From Ereboglobus luteus (GTDB lineage Bacteria; Verrucomicrobiota; Verrucomicrobiia; Opitutales; Opitutaceae): DNA of 64,000 nucleotides. Within the stretch, counting starts at the first letter, position 1, and each line of letters opens with the position of its first letter. Positions 38,844 through 51,221 of the stretch are shown in pieces. A model generated the notes under the pieces. The model searched no databases, was not told the DNA's origin, and saw nothing but the letters and a program-made list of their open reading frames with translations. The translations under genes and the position numbers were made by a program. The stretch spans positions 1,592,501 to 1,656,500 of the forward strand of contig NZ_CP023004.1 in the NCBI RefSeq assembly GCF_003096195.1, written 5' to 3'.

Positions 38844-38925
38844 AACGTGGCGCGGACTGGCACGCCTGCCTCGGGAAAAAATTGCACGATAGACGGAAGG
38901 CAGACTTGGCAGTCCGCGCTACGTT
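38844..38925. repeat. REP-like inverted repeat pair between ligase and ppk
   Basis: The left arm (38844-38872, GTGGCGCGGACTGGCACGCC core) and the right arm (38895-38925, inverted) pair imperfectly over ~30 nt. Each is related to the single copy at 26879-26909. It lies in the convergent gap between the ligase and ppk stops, and can act as a terminator for both. Confidence 0.75.
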
Positions 38926-38951
38926 ACAGCTTGTTTGCCATCCGGTTCTTC

Positions 38952-41225
38952 CTACGCACTCCGGCTTGGAGCGGTGCCGGCGGCGCGCGCAATCGCATCC
39001 GCCATGAACTTTTCTTGCGCGGAAACGAGCGCGGCGTTTGGCGCGTGCGCGACGGGCGTGTAGTTTCCGTTTGAGCGCAACTCGCGCGCGTTTTCGTTGT
39101 CGGCCATCTCGGTCGGGAAAAAGCGGCTGGTTATCCATTCGCGAATCGCGGGCGCGTCGATCGGATAAAGCACCTCGACGCGGCGGAAAAAGTTGCGCGG
39201 CATCCAGTCGGCGCTGCCTGCGTAGATGAGCGGTGCGGAATCGATGTCGTCGCCGTTGTTGTTCTCGAAATAAAACACGCGGGCGTGCTCGAGGAAGCGG
39301 CCCACGATGCTGCGCACGCGGATATTTTCGCTGCGGCCCCGGATGCCGGGCACGAGGCAGCAGATGCCGCGCACGATGAGGTCGATCTTCACGCCCGCGC
39401 GCGAGGCGGTGTAGAGATTGTCGATCGTCTCCTGGTCAACGAGCGAGTTCATCTTGGCCATGATGCGCGCGGGGCGGCCGGCGGCGGCGTTGGCCGCCTC
39501 CTGGAGAATGAGTTCCTGCATGCGCTCGTGCATTCCGAAGGGCGCGACGATCAACCGGTCAAACGCGGGCGAGCGGCTGAAGCCGGTGAGCGTGTTGAAC
39601 AGGTTTGCGGCATCCGCGGTGATGGTTTCGCGCGCGGTGAAAAGGCTGAGGTCGGTGTAGAGGCGCGCGGTGTTCGGGTTGTAATTGCCGGTGCCGAGGT
39701 GGACGTAGCGGCGGAGCGCGTCGCCCTCGCGCCGGACGACGAGCGAGCATTTGCAATGCGTCTTGTGCCCGACCAGGCCATACACGACGTGCACGCCGGC
39801 GTCCTCAAGCTGGCGCGCCCACTGGATGTTGTTGGCCTCGTCAAAGCGCGCCTTGAGCTCGACGAGCGCGGCGACTTGCTTGCCGTTGCGCGAGGCCTCG
39901 ATGAGCGCGCGCACAATGGGCGAGTCGCCGCTGGTGCGATACAGGGTTTGCTTGATGGCGAACACCTGCGGATCGCGCGCGGCATACGAGACAAAGTCGA
40001 CGACCGGCGCGAAGCTGTCATACGGATGATGCAGCATCACGTCCTGCTCGCGCAGGATTTCGAAAATGTTTTTGCTGTCGGTGTGATTGGCCCTCGTGTT
40101 TCCGGCGGCGGGGATGTCCGGGTTTGCGAGCGCGAGCGGCGAGCAATTCACCGGTGTGAAGGAGGGATACTTGAGCTCGGGCCTGTCGATGGCGGTGAGG
40201 CTCATCAGGCGGAAAAGGTTGAGCGGGCCGCGCAGACGGAAAACGTATTCGGGCGCGATTTTCAGGTGCGAGCAAAGGATGCGGTAGATGAAATCGGGCG
40301 CGTGGTCCTCGATTTCAAGGCGCACGGCGGCGCCGCGTCGCAGGTTGCGGAGTTGCTCCTCGATGTGTTTGAGCAGGTTGTCCGACTCCTCGTCGTCGAT
40401 GTAGAGGTCGCTGTTGCGCGTGACGCGAAAGGCGCATGTGTCGCTGATTTCGTAACCGGGAAAAAACGAGGACGCGCACAGCTTGATGATTTCGCTCAGG
40501 AAAATGTAATTCTGCGAGTCATCGTCGGCGAGCTTGATGCGCACGAGCCTCGGCAGGATGCGCGGCACGGGAAGGATTGCGATGCGCGGTTCGTTGTCGT
40601 CGGGCTCCTCGCCGTTGGATTCCCCGGCGAGCGTGACAAGGACGTTGAGAGTCTTGTTGCCGAGCTGCGGAAATGGATGCGCCTGGTCGATGGCGAGCGG
40701 CGTGACAACGGGCAAAACCTGCTCGTAGAAATACGCCTGTATCCACGCGAGCTCGGCGGGGCGTAGGTCGCGCGCGGTTTTTATGACGATGTCGTTTTTT
40801 GCGAGCGCGGGGACGAGTTCCCGGCGCCAGCAGCGGTATTGGTCCTCGACGAGCGCGGCCACGAGCGCGTGGATGCGGCGCAACTGCTCCTTCGGCGAAA
40901 GGCCGTCGGCCGTCGGCTCGGTGATGCCGGACTCGACTTGCTGGATGAGGCCGGAGACGCGAATCTCAAAAAACTCGTCGAGGTTGGAGCTGACGATGGC
41001 GAGAAACTTCACTCGTTCGAGAAGCGGATTTTTCGCGTTGCGCGCCTGGTCGAGCACGCGGCGGTTGAAGGCGAGCCATGAGAGCTCGCGGTTGAAATAC
41101 GCGCCGCGCCGGGTCGTGCGTTTGCGCCCGGTCGATTTGCGCTTGCGGCGCTTGGACGCGGCGGCGCCCGCGGCGGACTGGCCCGTCGCGCGCGAAGAGT
41201 TTTTGCGTTGTGCGTTTGTCTGCAT
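38952..41225 (-). CDS. ppk1: Polyphosphate kinase 1
   Basis: A 757-residue enzyme that polymerises ATP gamma-phosphate into inorganic polyphosphate (reversible). An N-terminal Lys/Arg/Ser-rich leader (~1-45) is followed by the N domain: [19 protein letters not shown] and [16 protein letters not shown]. Then [13 protein letters not shown] (the domain that holds one catalytic His), [40 protein letters not shown], and [18 protein letters not shown] with [11 protein letters not shown]. Length fits the family after removing the leader. It converges on the ligase gene across a REP-like hairpin. Confidence 0.96.
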   Translation of the reverse strand: MQTNAQRKNSSRATGQSAAGAAASKRRKRKSTGRKRTTRRGAYFNRELSWLAFNRRVLDQARNAKNPLLERVKFLAIVSSNLDEFFEIRVSGLIQQVESGITEPTADGLSPKEQLRRIHALVAALVEDQYRCWRRELVPALAKNDIVIKTARDLRPAELAWIQAYFYEQVLPVVTPLAIDQAHPFPQLGNKTLNVLVTLAGESNGEEPDDNEPRIAILPVPRILPRLVRIKLADDDSQNYIFLSEIIKLCASSFFPGYEISDTCAFRVTRNSDLYIDDEESDNLLKHIEEQLRNLRRGAAVRLEIEDHAPDFIYRILCSHLKIAPEYVFRLRGPLNLFRLMSLTAIDRPELKYPSFTPVNCSPLALANPDIPAAGNTRANHTDSKNIFEILREQDVMLHHPYDSFAPVVDFVSYAARDPQVFAIKQTLYRTSGDSPIVRALIEASRNGKQVAALVELKARFDEANNIQWARQLEDAGVHVVYGLVGHKTHCKCSLVVRREGDALRRYVHLGTGNYNPNTARLYTDLSLFTARETITADAANLFNTLTGFSRSPAFDRLIVAPFGMHERMQELILQEAANAAAGRPARIMAKMNSLVDQETIDNLYTASRAGVKIDLIVRGICCLVPGIRGRSENIRVRSIVGRFLEHARVFYFENNNGDDIDSAPLIYAGSADWMPRNFFRRVEVLYPIDAPAIREWITSRFFPTEMADNENARELRSNGNYTPVAHAPNAALVSAQEKFMADAIARAAGTAPSRSA

Positions 41226-41372
41226 TCCGGCGTCTGGTGAAGTTAAGTGAACTGAGGCGGCAGGTTAGTGATCGCGCGCGCCCAATCCACACAAAACAAA
41301 CCGCGCGCGCGAATCGTGCGCTGTCGCACAGACATGCAAACGCCGCAAAAGTGCGCATTGTTCATGCGCGGC

Positions 41373-41405
41373 AAAAAAACACCGCCGACTTGCGGTCGGC
41401 GGCGT
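41373..41405 (-). terminator. Rho-independent terminator of the ComEA-like gene
   Basis: On the minus strand CGCCGAC and GTCGGCG pair around a CGCA loop; the stem is followed by TGTTTTTTT (plus-strand A7 at 41373-41379). It lies 30 nt downstream of the ComEA-like stop at 41438. Confidence 0.88.
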
Positions 41406-41437
41406 GGAAAACCAGGCGGATGGATTTAAGAATTTAT

Positions 41438-41803
41438 CTAATTTGCCTTGTTCTTTTTATCCCCCTTCGACGCTTTGCCGCCTTTCTTTTCCTGCTTGGC
41501 GACGATCCGATCCTTGATCGCCTCATAGGCATCATTGGTGATGATATTTTTGCTCTTGAGCTGGGTCTTGTTGTTGTAGGGACGGCCTGCGATAATTTTG
41601 TTCGCGGTGGCGGCATCGATTCCGGGCAGCGAGGCCAGTTGTTCTGCGGAGGCGCGGTTGATGTCGATTTTAGCGGGCCCCTTGGCCTTTCCGGATTTCT
41701 TTTCGGTTTTTGCGGGCGCGGCATTTTGCGCATTGACCACGACCGGCGTGGCAACCAAGGCAAATGCAAAGCAGATCGAGGCGAGCTTGATGAGGAGTTT
41801 CAT
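41438..41803 (-). CDS. Exported helix-hairpin-helix (ComEA-like) protein
   Basis: A 121-residue protein with a signal peptide at the N terminus (MKLLIKLASICFAFALVATP, cleavage near VVVNAQ). The core is a helix-hairpin-helix: IDINRASAEQLASLPGIDAATANKIIAGRPYN, followed by a Lys/Gly-rich tail (KKGGKASKGDKKNKAN). This matches the periplasmic DNA-binding module of ComEA, which handles incoming DNA in transformation, but short HhH proteins also have other roles. ATG 41803 was chosen over an upstream start at 41941. It sits between ppk1 and the sigma gene (divergent). Confidence 0.85.
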   Translation of the reverse strand: MKLLIKLASICFAFALVATPVVVNAQNAAPAKTEKKSGKAKGPAKIDINRASAEQLASLPGIDAATANKIIAGRPYNNKTQLKSKNIITNDAYEAIKDRIVAKQEKKGGKASKGDKKNKAN

Positions 41804-42021
41804 GGTGGGTAATGGGTTGACTGAAGCAATGGCATCAATGCCACAGATATTGTGTGTTTGAAAGAAAATTAAGCGCTGCCCGAAAAGCGGCGTTCCATTT
41901 GAAAAAAAATGCCGCTGATGAATTGTGTGAGATATCTGCAACGCGCGCGTGTTTTTTGACAGTGTAGCGCAAAAAACTTGTTCGATTTTGCTAAGCTTTG
42001 GGATTATATGGGCAAAAGAAC

Positions 42022-43587
42022 ATGCCGACTGATGCTGAACTTCTTTGTGCGTATGCCGGAAAACATTCCGAGGCGGCTTTTACCGAATTGGTGGAGCGGC
42101 GCGTCGGCTTTGTTTATAACGCGGCGCTGCGCCAGCTGGCGGGCGATGCGCACATGGCGCATGATGTGACGCAAATCGTTTTTTCGCTTGTCGCCAGAAA
42201 GGCGGCGGCACTTGCGCGTCACGAGTGTTTGTCCGGCTGGCTTTACACGACGACAACGCATGTGGCCCGGCGCGCACTGCGCGATGCGCGAAGCCGGCAA
42301 AAACGCGAGCAGGAGGCGGTTATCATGAGCGAGATCCAAAAAAGCGAGCCGACCATGCCGGAGGCTGAGTTTGCGAAGTTGCGTCCACTGCTCGATGATG
42401 CGCTCGGCGCGTTGAGGGAGAGTGAGCGCGAGGCGGTATTGTTGCGTTTTTTCGACAAATGCAGTTTTGGCGAAATCGGCGCAAAACTGAAAATGTCGGA
42501 GGACGCCGCGCGGATGCGCGTGACGAGGGCGGTCGAAAAAATGCGCACTGTGTTTGCGAAGCGCGGCGTGACATCCTCGGCCGCGGCGGTGGGGACGCTG
42601 ATGACGGCGGAGGCGGCGGCAGGCGCGCCTGCGGGCCTCGCGGTGACGGTGTCAGCGGGCGCGGTTGCGGCAACAGGCGCGAGCCTTGCGGTTGCCGCCG
42701 TATGGGGAGGCGTCCTGTCTTTTATGGGCTCCGCAAAAATAACAATGATCACCTTGGCCGTGTTGTGTGTTGCAGGCGGCACGGCATTTTGCGTGACACA
42801 CCAAGAGCGCGCAGCCGGGGCGAGACTGCGGCAGGCAAAGGATAAAAACAGCAAACTGGTCGAACAACTGGCCGCAGCCAAACGAAAGGTAAATCTTCAA
42901 AAAAATCGTGCGCCCGCCGATGTTCGACCACCGCCGTGGGACTCGCCTGAATACGCCGAGGCCGCGCGCATCGCCGGGGAGAAACTTTTGGCTGAGCATC
43001 CAGAGATCAGGATGAAATTGGATGCAGTGGGAAGATCATCGAATTATGCCAAGACGTATCGCGTGGCGGATGAGCTGGGATTGACCGCCGGACAGCGTGC
43101 CGCGCTGATTGATGCCTGCACCCCAGGACTTAGCATGTCGTTGCGTGATGTGCCGGGATATGGGGCGGTTATAATTGGAGGTAGAAATTCTAGCGATTCA
43201 GGAAAATCGGGGGAGGAAATGGCTGGCAGGATTCGCGATTTGTTGGGGATCGAAGGTTTTGAGAAATACAATGAGATAGCGGATCGGCATTTTAAATACG
43301 CGAGATATTCGCGCACGATGGCGTCGGCGCTTTATTTTACGGAGATGCCTTTGGCGGGCGAGCAAGCGCGGGCGCTGGAGCGGGTTTGTTCCGACCTGCG
43401 GGAGGCGCAGGACGACCCTGTTGACAAGGCGGTTTGGTGGGATGCCTTGGAGTGGCAGTCACAGTCGTTTTTATCGGAGGCGCAGATGGTCGTTTTGCGC
43501 AAAATGAAAGAACGCCTTCAGTCAAATTATGAGGGGCAGTTGCGACAGGAAGAGCAATCGAAGCGGCGGAAGAACCGGATAAAATGA
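42022..43587 (+). CDS. ECF sigma factor with membrane and extracytoplasmic tail
   Basis: A 521-residue protein. The first ~170 residues form an ECF sigma-70: region 2 (EAAFTELVERRVGFVYNAAL, HDVTQIVFSLVARKAAAL) and region 4 (CSFGEIGAKLKMSEDAARMRVTRAVEKM). A Gly/Ala-rich stretch (~185-235) and a clear membrane helix (ITMITLAVLCVAGGTAFCV, ~245-263) follow. A helical extracytoplasmic-like tail then contains Lys-rich KLVEQLAAAKRKVNLQKN and the CpxP-like DELGLTAGQRAALIDA and DLLGIEGFEKYNEIADRHFK. Such a sigma must be released or sit at the membrane to act. ATG 42022 was chosen over TTG 41998. Its stop overlaps the next start (ATGA). Confidence 0.87.
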   Translation: MPTDAELLCAYAGKHSEAAFTELVERRVGFVYNAALRQLAGDAHMAHDVTQIVFSLVARKAAALARHECLSGWLYTTTTHVARRALRDARSRQKREQEAVIMSEIQKSEPTMPEAEFAKLRPLLDDALGALRESEREAVLLRFFDKCSFGEIGAKLKMSEDAARMRVTRAVEKMRTVFAKRGVTSSAAAVGTLMTAEAAAGAPAGLAVTVSAGAVAATGASLAVAAVWGGVLSFMGSAKITMITLAVLCVAGGTAFCVTHQERAAGARLRQAKDKNSKLVEQLAAAKRKVNLQKNRAPADVRPPPWDSPEYAEAARIAGEKLLAEHPEIRMKLDAVGRSSNYAKTYRVADELGLTAGQRAALIDACTPGLSMSLRDVPGYGAVIIGGRNSSDSGKSGEEMAGRIRDLLGIEGFEKYNEIADRHFKYARYSRTMASALYFTEMPLAGEQARALERVCSDLREAQDDPVDKAVWWDALEWQSQSFLSEAQMVVLRKMKERLQSNYEGQLRQEEQSKRRKNRIK

Positions 43588-44513
43588 AAAGACGCGCTCA
43601 AATAAGAAACGCCGTTTTTGTAGTATTCGCTGTTATCGCGATTGCAGTCGCGAGCGTGTGGACAAAGCGCGCGCTGCACGCTGGGCTTGCGCATAACGCG
43701 GCGCGCAAAGATTTGGAGGCAAAGAATCTCGCGCTCATTGAGCAAATCCGGCAGATCGGGGTTGTTCGGACGGCTACCGCTTTGGGTGCGGATCCGGCGC
43801 AATCGGATGAAGTGCGCAATGCTCGGGAGGAACGACGTCGGAAATTGCGCGAGAGCGCCCAATCGCGGGTCAAGGCACTCAACGAACGGCTGGAAAACGA
43901 CAGGGTGTTTGCGATCAATTATTACGCGGAAAAACGCGCGGATGTTGATATCAACTACGGACCGTTTCTTCACAGTATTCGGGTGACCGCCGCGCAGCGC
44001 GACGCGATTGCCGAGGCTTTGTTTGCGCGCGACATGCGCATTGATTTGCTGATGGATCGAGTGCGCGTTGGCGAGGTGGTTCCTGATGGCGCAGCTTCTC
44101 GAGAGGCAAGGGAGACTGCCAACAATGAGTTGCGCGAGAGCGTCGCGGCGATTGCCGGCGAGGACACGGCGCAGGCCTTTGACCGCTACGAACGGGCGCG
44201 GCCTGCGTGGAATTCTGTGAATCTGCTTGCGACGGAGCTGGCTTTAACAACATCACCCTTGAGTTTGGAGCAGGCCGCGAATTTGGCGTCGGCGATTGCG
44301 GAAGGTAGCGAACCTTATCGAAACGGCGACAAGATGTTGGCGCATAAAATTGACTGGGAGAGTGTGGACGCGAAGGCGCGGGCATTTTTGGACGACACCC
44401 AGTTCGAATATTTCTCCAAGGCGCAAACCATGGTGCCCGGCGGCGTGGCAAGGCAGCAAGACGAGTTTACTCAGGCAATCGACAGTCTTCGCGAGAAGGT
44501 GAAGAGCGAATGA
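43584..44513 (+). CDS. Membrane-anchored helical protein coupled to the sigma factor
   Basis: A 309-residue protein that starts within the sigma gene stop (ATGA overlap, 43584), so it is translationally coupled. One N-terminal membrane helix (VFVVFAVIAIAVASVWT) leads to a helical periplasmic part containing RVTAAQRDAIAEALFARDMR, which resembles DELGLTAGQRAALIDA in the sigma tail; similar positions are followed by QYxxNLL-like segments (ALTTSPLSLEQAANLASAI). This suggests duplication of the sensing module and that the pair acts together at the membrane. No known family was recognised. Confidence 0.72.
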   Translation: MKRRAQIRNAVFVVFAVIAIAVASVWTKRALHAGLAHNAARKDLEAKNLALIEQIRQIGVVRTATALGADPAQSDEVRNAREERRRKLRESAQSRVKALNERLENDRVFAINYYAEKRADVDINYGPFLHSIRVTAAQRDAIAEALFARDMRIDLLMDRVRVGEVVPDGAASREARETANNELRESVAAIAGEDTAQAFDRYERARPAWNSVNLLATELALTTSPLSLEQAANLASAIAEGSEPYRNGDKMLAHKIDWESVDAKARAFLDDTQFEYFSKAQTMVPGGVARQQDEFTQAIDSLREKVKSE

Positions 44514-44515
44514 AT

Positions 44516-44544
44516 AAAAAACGCGAACCGTTGCGGGTTCGCGT
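44516..44544 (-). terminator. Hairpin terminator of tpiA
   Basis: ACGCGAACC (44521-44529) pairs with GGGTTCGCGT (44535-44544). On the minus strand the T-run comes from AAAAAA at 44516-44521. It also lies just beyond the sigma-partner gene stop on plus, where a short TTTG follows. Confidence 0.82.
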
Positions 44545-44587
44545 TTGGGAAAGGGCCGGCGCCGAGCTGGTGCTCGGCGTGGCCGGC

Positions 44588-45355
44588 TTACTTTGCCGCG
44601 GCTGCGGCGTTGATGAGTTCGAGGAAGCTGCGCGATTCGAGCGCGGCGCCGCCAATCAGGCCGCCGTCGATGTCCTTTTGCGCAAGGAGCTCGGGCGCGT
44701 TGGCGGGTTTCATCGAGCCGCCGTAGAGGATGCGGATTTTTTGCGCAAGGGCCTCGCCGTAGAGTTTGGTGAGGAGTTCGCGGATGAAGGCATGGACTTC
44801 CTGAGCCTGCTCGGTGGTGGCGACTTTGCCGGTGCCGATCGCCCAGACGGGTTCGTAGGCAATGACTACGTTTGTGATGTCGTCATTGGACACGCCCTCG
44901 AGCCCAACTTCGACTTGGGTTTGCACGACTTTGAGGGTGGTGCCGGCTTCGCGCTCGGCGAGGGTTTCGCCAACGCAGAGGATGGGCTTGAGCTGGTTCT
45001 TCAGCGATGCGGTGACCTTCTTGTTAATGAAGGCGTCGGTTTCGCCGAAGTAGCTGCGGCGTTCGCTGTGGCCGAGGAGGACGTAGGAGGCGAAGAGGTC
45101 GCGGAGCATGGCGGCGGAAATTTCGCCCGTGTAGGCTCCGCTGGCTTCGTGGTGCATGTTTTGCGCACCGAGTTTGACGCTGGAGCCGTCGACGATTTTG
45201 CCGACGGTTTCAAGCGCGGTGAAGGGCGGGCACACGACGATGTCCACGTCCGTGTTGCGGCCTGCGGCGGCGACGATTTCCTGCGCGAGGGGCGCGGCTT
45301 CGGTCGCGGTTTTGTTCATTTTCCAATTTCCGGCGATGAGTTTTTTGCGAATCAT
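44588..45355 (-). CDS. tpiA: Triosephosphate isomerase
   Basis: A 255-residue glycolytic enzyme that interconverts dihydroxyacetone phosphate and glyceraldehyde 3-phosphate. It begins MIRKKLIAGNWKMNKTATEA (catalytic Lys in NWKMN), has YVLLGHSERRSYFGE (catalytic His) and VIAYEPVWAIGTGKVA (catalytic Glu and loop 6), and YGGSMKPANAPELL. Full length. Last gene in the gap-pgk-tpiA order on this strand; the gap to pgk (45356-45531) contains inverted heptanucleotide repeats. Confidence 0.98.
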   Translation of the reverse strand: MIRKKLIAGNWKMNKTATEAAPLAQEIVAAAGRNTDVDIVVCPPFTALETVGKIVDGSSVKLGAQNMHHEASGAYTGEISAAMLRDLFASYVLLGHSERRSYFGETDAFINKKVTASLKNQLKPILCVGETLAEREAGTTLKVVQTQVEVGLEGVSNDDITNVVIAYEPVWAIGTGKVATTEQAQEVHAFIRELLTKLYGEALAQKIRILYGGSMKPANAPELLAQKDIDGGLIGGAALESRSFLELINAAAAAK

Positions 45356-45372
45356 GATGGTGTAATAATTAG

Positions 45373-45407
45373 GAGTCAGGAGTTAGAATACAGGAGTCAG
45401 GAGATTA
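45373..45407. repeat. Heptanucleotide tandem repeat, left arm (GAGTCAG-like)
   Basis: Units GAGTCAG, GAGTTAG, AATACAG, GAGTCAG and GAGATTA in the pgk-tpiA gap. The array is the reverse complement, in type, of the one at 45489-45516, so the two could form a ~28-bp imperfect stem in the RNA. Confidence 0.8.
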
Positions 45408-45488
45408 AAACAGGGGATGGTGGAGTGGCGATAAGTGGAAAGGATGTCAGGATTCTCGGAGTTTTTTAGGATGACGAAGTGGTTTCTT

Positions 45489-45516
45489 CTGACTCCTGTC
45501 TCCTGAATCCTGACTC
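45489..45516. repeat. Heptanucleotide tandem repeat, right arm (CTGACTC-like)
   Basis: Units CTGACTC, CTGTCTC, CTGAATC and CTGACTC. Inverse of the array at 45373-45407 with which it may pair across about 80 nt, just below the pgk stop (45532). Confidence 0.8.
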
Positions 45517-45531
45517 CTTTCCCCGAAAGCG

Positions 45532-46776
<1,245 letters not shown>

Positions 46777-46903
46777 GGTAGGAAAAAGAACCTCCAAAAA
46801 AGAACGGGAATGGCGGTGCTGGCAAGAATTGGTTGCGGTTTGCTAAAAATGCGGTGGCTGAAACTCAGAGGTTATCTCGGGGTAAGATTTTCTGATTTTT
46901 CAA

Positions 46904-46930
46904 CCACGGAGGACACTGAGAGGCACGGAG
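46904..46930. repeat. CACGGAGGACACTGAG-type repeat
   Basis: CCACGGAGGACACTGAGAGG and the next bases CACGGAG form an imperfect internal repeat (CACGGAG occurs twice, 16 nt apart). Sequences of this kind are common dispersed repeats in related bacteria, to my general knowledge; only one copy is seen here. Confidence 0.45.
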
Positions 46931-47272
46931 AAATTCATGAAAGCGCATTGGTGAACTCACCTCTCCTTGTCAGATCAAGTCCTGTCTACTACAAGTTAGA
47001 TATCCTCAAGCAGTGTCTTTCTGGCAATAGTTCCTTGCATATCGCCAATCATGTTTTGTGATTTTCAAGAAACTCGTAAGCGTTTTAGAAAAATTGACGT
47101 CTTTTTATGTGCCATAGTCAGAATGGTGTCAGACTGCTCACCCCAGCAGCCGGAAAATGCCATGATATCCGAACAGTTTCGGCTCAACCGGAGGCTTCGC
47201 CCTACCATTTGGCTTTCGCATCACTTTCGACAGTGCCGGTGCCTCTCGCGTTGCTGTCATTTTTTGACGCGC

Positions 47273-47304
47273 AAAAAAAAGACCGGGGCGTTTGCGCCCC
47301 GGCC
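47273..47304 (-). terminator. Rho-independent terminator of gap
   Basis: CCGGGGCG and CGCCCCGG pair around a 4-nt loop (47283-47302). On the minus strand it is followed by eight T (plus-strand A8 at 47273-47280). It lies 40 nt past the gap stop at 47343. Confidence 0.92.
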
Positions 47305-47342
47305 TTGGAAGTAAATCGTGTGCGTTTTTTCGTCCGCCGTTA

Positions 47343-49747
<2,405 letters not shown>

Positions 49748-49766
49748 CCATCAAAGCATCATTTTT

Positions 49767-50876
49767 ATGAAATCATTCCGCTATTTTTCCGGCATCATCC
49801 TGGTTGCGGCGCTCGCCTGTCTGTGCGGCTGCGACCAGTTGTTCAAGGCGGGGTCGAGAGGCTCCGAAACCGGCGAGCGCAAGTCCGGGAAGCACACGGT
49901 GACCACGGGCTCAAAAAAGTCCGCGAAACCGTCCGCCGCCAAGATGAAGGACAAGGCCGAGAGCGAAGCCATCGAGTTTCACAACATCCTCTACGGCGTG
50001 CTCGCCGCCGCCAACAAACCGCTCGAAAAAATCTCCAAGGAAATGACCGGGGCGGTGGGCGACGCGCATCGCGATTACCTCTCGGACCGCACGCGCTGGC
50101 GCTCGCTGCGCAACTCCGGGCTCGGCAAGGGATTCCCGAAAATCCCCGGCTTCGACCTCAAGCCGCCCGAGACGTTCAGCTCGGAGGACAGGGAGTTTTT
50201 CAACGCCGGCATCACGACGGTGCGCGATTCCGTCCGCGAAATCATCGCGCTCATCGACGAGCTCGAAACGTATTACGCCGCCGAGGACTACAAGGACGAC
50301 TGGTTCAAGAAAGTTTACATGACCGCGCCGCGCATGGAGGCGTTGATCGCCACGATCCGGGACGCCAGCGATCCGCTGCGCGAGCGCGTTGACGAGATCA
50401 CGGATGAAATCGACGCGCGAAATGTAGCCAAGATTCCCGTCGGCCAGTGGGTGCTCAACATGCGCGGCTTCATGAAAAAATACCGCGCCATGACCGCGTG
50501 CCTGTTGCGCGCCGAATTCGCCGATCCCTCGCACGGCACCGGCATCACCCCGGAGCAACGCCGCGCGCGCATCGCCGCTGCCGAGGAATGGGCCGCAAAA
50601 GCGGAGGCGTTGTGCGCCGAGCTCGACGAACTCGCCGCCGAGCAGCGCGCGCACGCAATCGCGGATTACGAAGGGTCGCGCTACGAAAAAATCTACCACA
50701 AGTTTTACGCCGAATACGACGAGTCAAAAATCGTGATTCGCCGCGTGCTGCGCGGCATGCGCGAGAAGGGTTCGATCTACGATCAAAACAGCATCAAGAG
50801 CGACCAGCGCGACATCGCCCGGCATCTCGGCGAGTTTGTCCGGCTGTGGAACGAAAAAGGAAGCCGCGGGAAATAA
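49767..50876 (+). CDS. DUF3829-like lipoprotein, copy 2
   Basis: A 369-residue protein with a lipoprotein signal: ILVAALACLCGCDQLFKAG, where the Cys after CLCG is near residue 21-22. The mature part has LIDELETYYAAEDYKDDWFKK (the DUF3829 YY-x-KDYKDD box) and ends with GEFVRLWNEKGS, matching NIWAGG of the upstream paralogue. A Ser/Lys-rich linker (~27-60) separates the anchor from the domain. Tandem with copy 1. Probably a periplasmic or outer-membrane lipoprotein working alongside it. A perfect hairpin follows at 50897-50921. Confidence 0.8.
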   Translation: MKSFRYFSGIILVAALACLCGCDQLFKAGSRGSETGERKSGKHTVTTGSKKSAKPSAAKMKDKAESEAIEFHNILYGVLAAANKPLEKISKEMTGAVGDAHRDYLSDRTRWRSLRNSGLGKGFPKIPGFDLKPPETFSSEDREFFNAGITTVRDSVREIIALIDELETYYAAEDYKDDWFKKVYMTAPRMEALIATIRDASDPLRERVDEITDEIDARNVAKIPVGQWVLNMRGFMKKYRAMTACLLRAEFADPSHGTGITPEQRRARIAAAEEWAAKAEALCAELDELAAEQRAHAIADYEGSRYEKIYHKFYAEYDESKIVIRRVLRGMREKGSIYDQNSIKSDQRDIARHLGEFVRLWNEKGSRGK

Positions 50877-51221
50877 GATCGCGCGCGAAGTGTCGGGCGC
50901 CTTGTTTTGCGAACAAGGCGCAATGTGTGTGGTTAAAATCGTTGCCAGAAAAGATGGTCTCTGCGGATGGGCGCGCTCGCCGGGCGTGCCTGGAATTACG
51001 AGGGACAAACACGATGGTTGGAGGAATGTCGCCGGCGCTTGGAACGCGAAACCATCCTGCCCGCTATTCCAGTCACATTTTTAGTAACACTGGCGCAATA
51101 AGGGACGTCATTTAGTGCGCACGCGCGGCGTTGGTCGCGTGGATAATCTGCAAAAAGTTTCCTTTGAGTTTCCGGTTTTTTGATTTCTGATTCCGGGGCT
51201 TTTTTGAAACAAAACACATCC
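50877..51221. other. Gene-free gap with hairpin
   Basis: 345 nt with no supported gene. A perfect 10-bp stem, GCGCCTTGTT paired with AACAAGGCGC around a 5-nt loop, lies at 50897-50921, with no T-run after it. A second inverted pair, GATGGTT (51012-51018) with AACCATC (51049-51055), flanks a Gly/Cys-poor stretch. No RNA gene recognised. Confidence 0.6.

Larger units (their letters stand above)
46777..47342. other. Gene-free gap between gap and pgk
   Basis: About 566 nt without a credible coding frame. It holds CCACGGAGGACACTGAGAGG at 46904-46923 (extending to 46930), a type of degenerate repeat, and the gap terminator at 47273-47304. The remainder (46780-47270) shows no RNA gene or ORF that I can support; a promoter for pgk must lie in the upper part. 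Confidence 0.6.

Noticed and set aside
39285-40766. 493-codon plus-strand frame antisense to ppk1
   Set aside because: ppk1 motifs on the minus strand are unambiguous.
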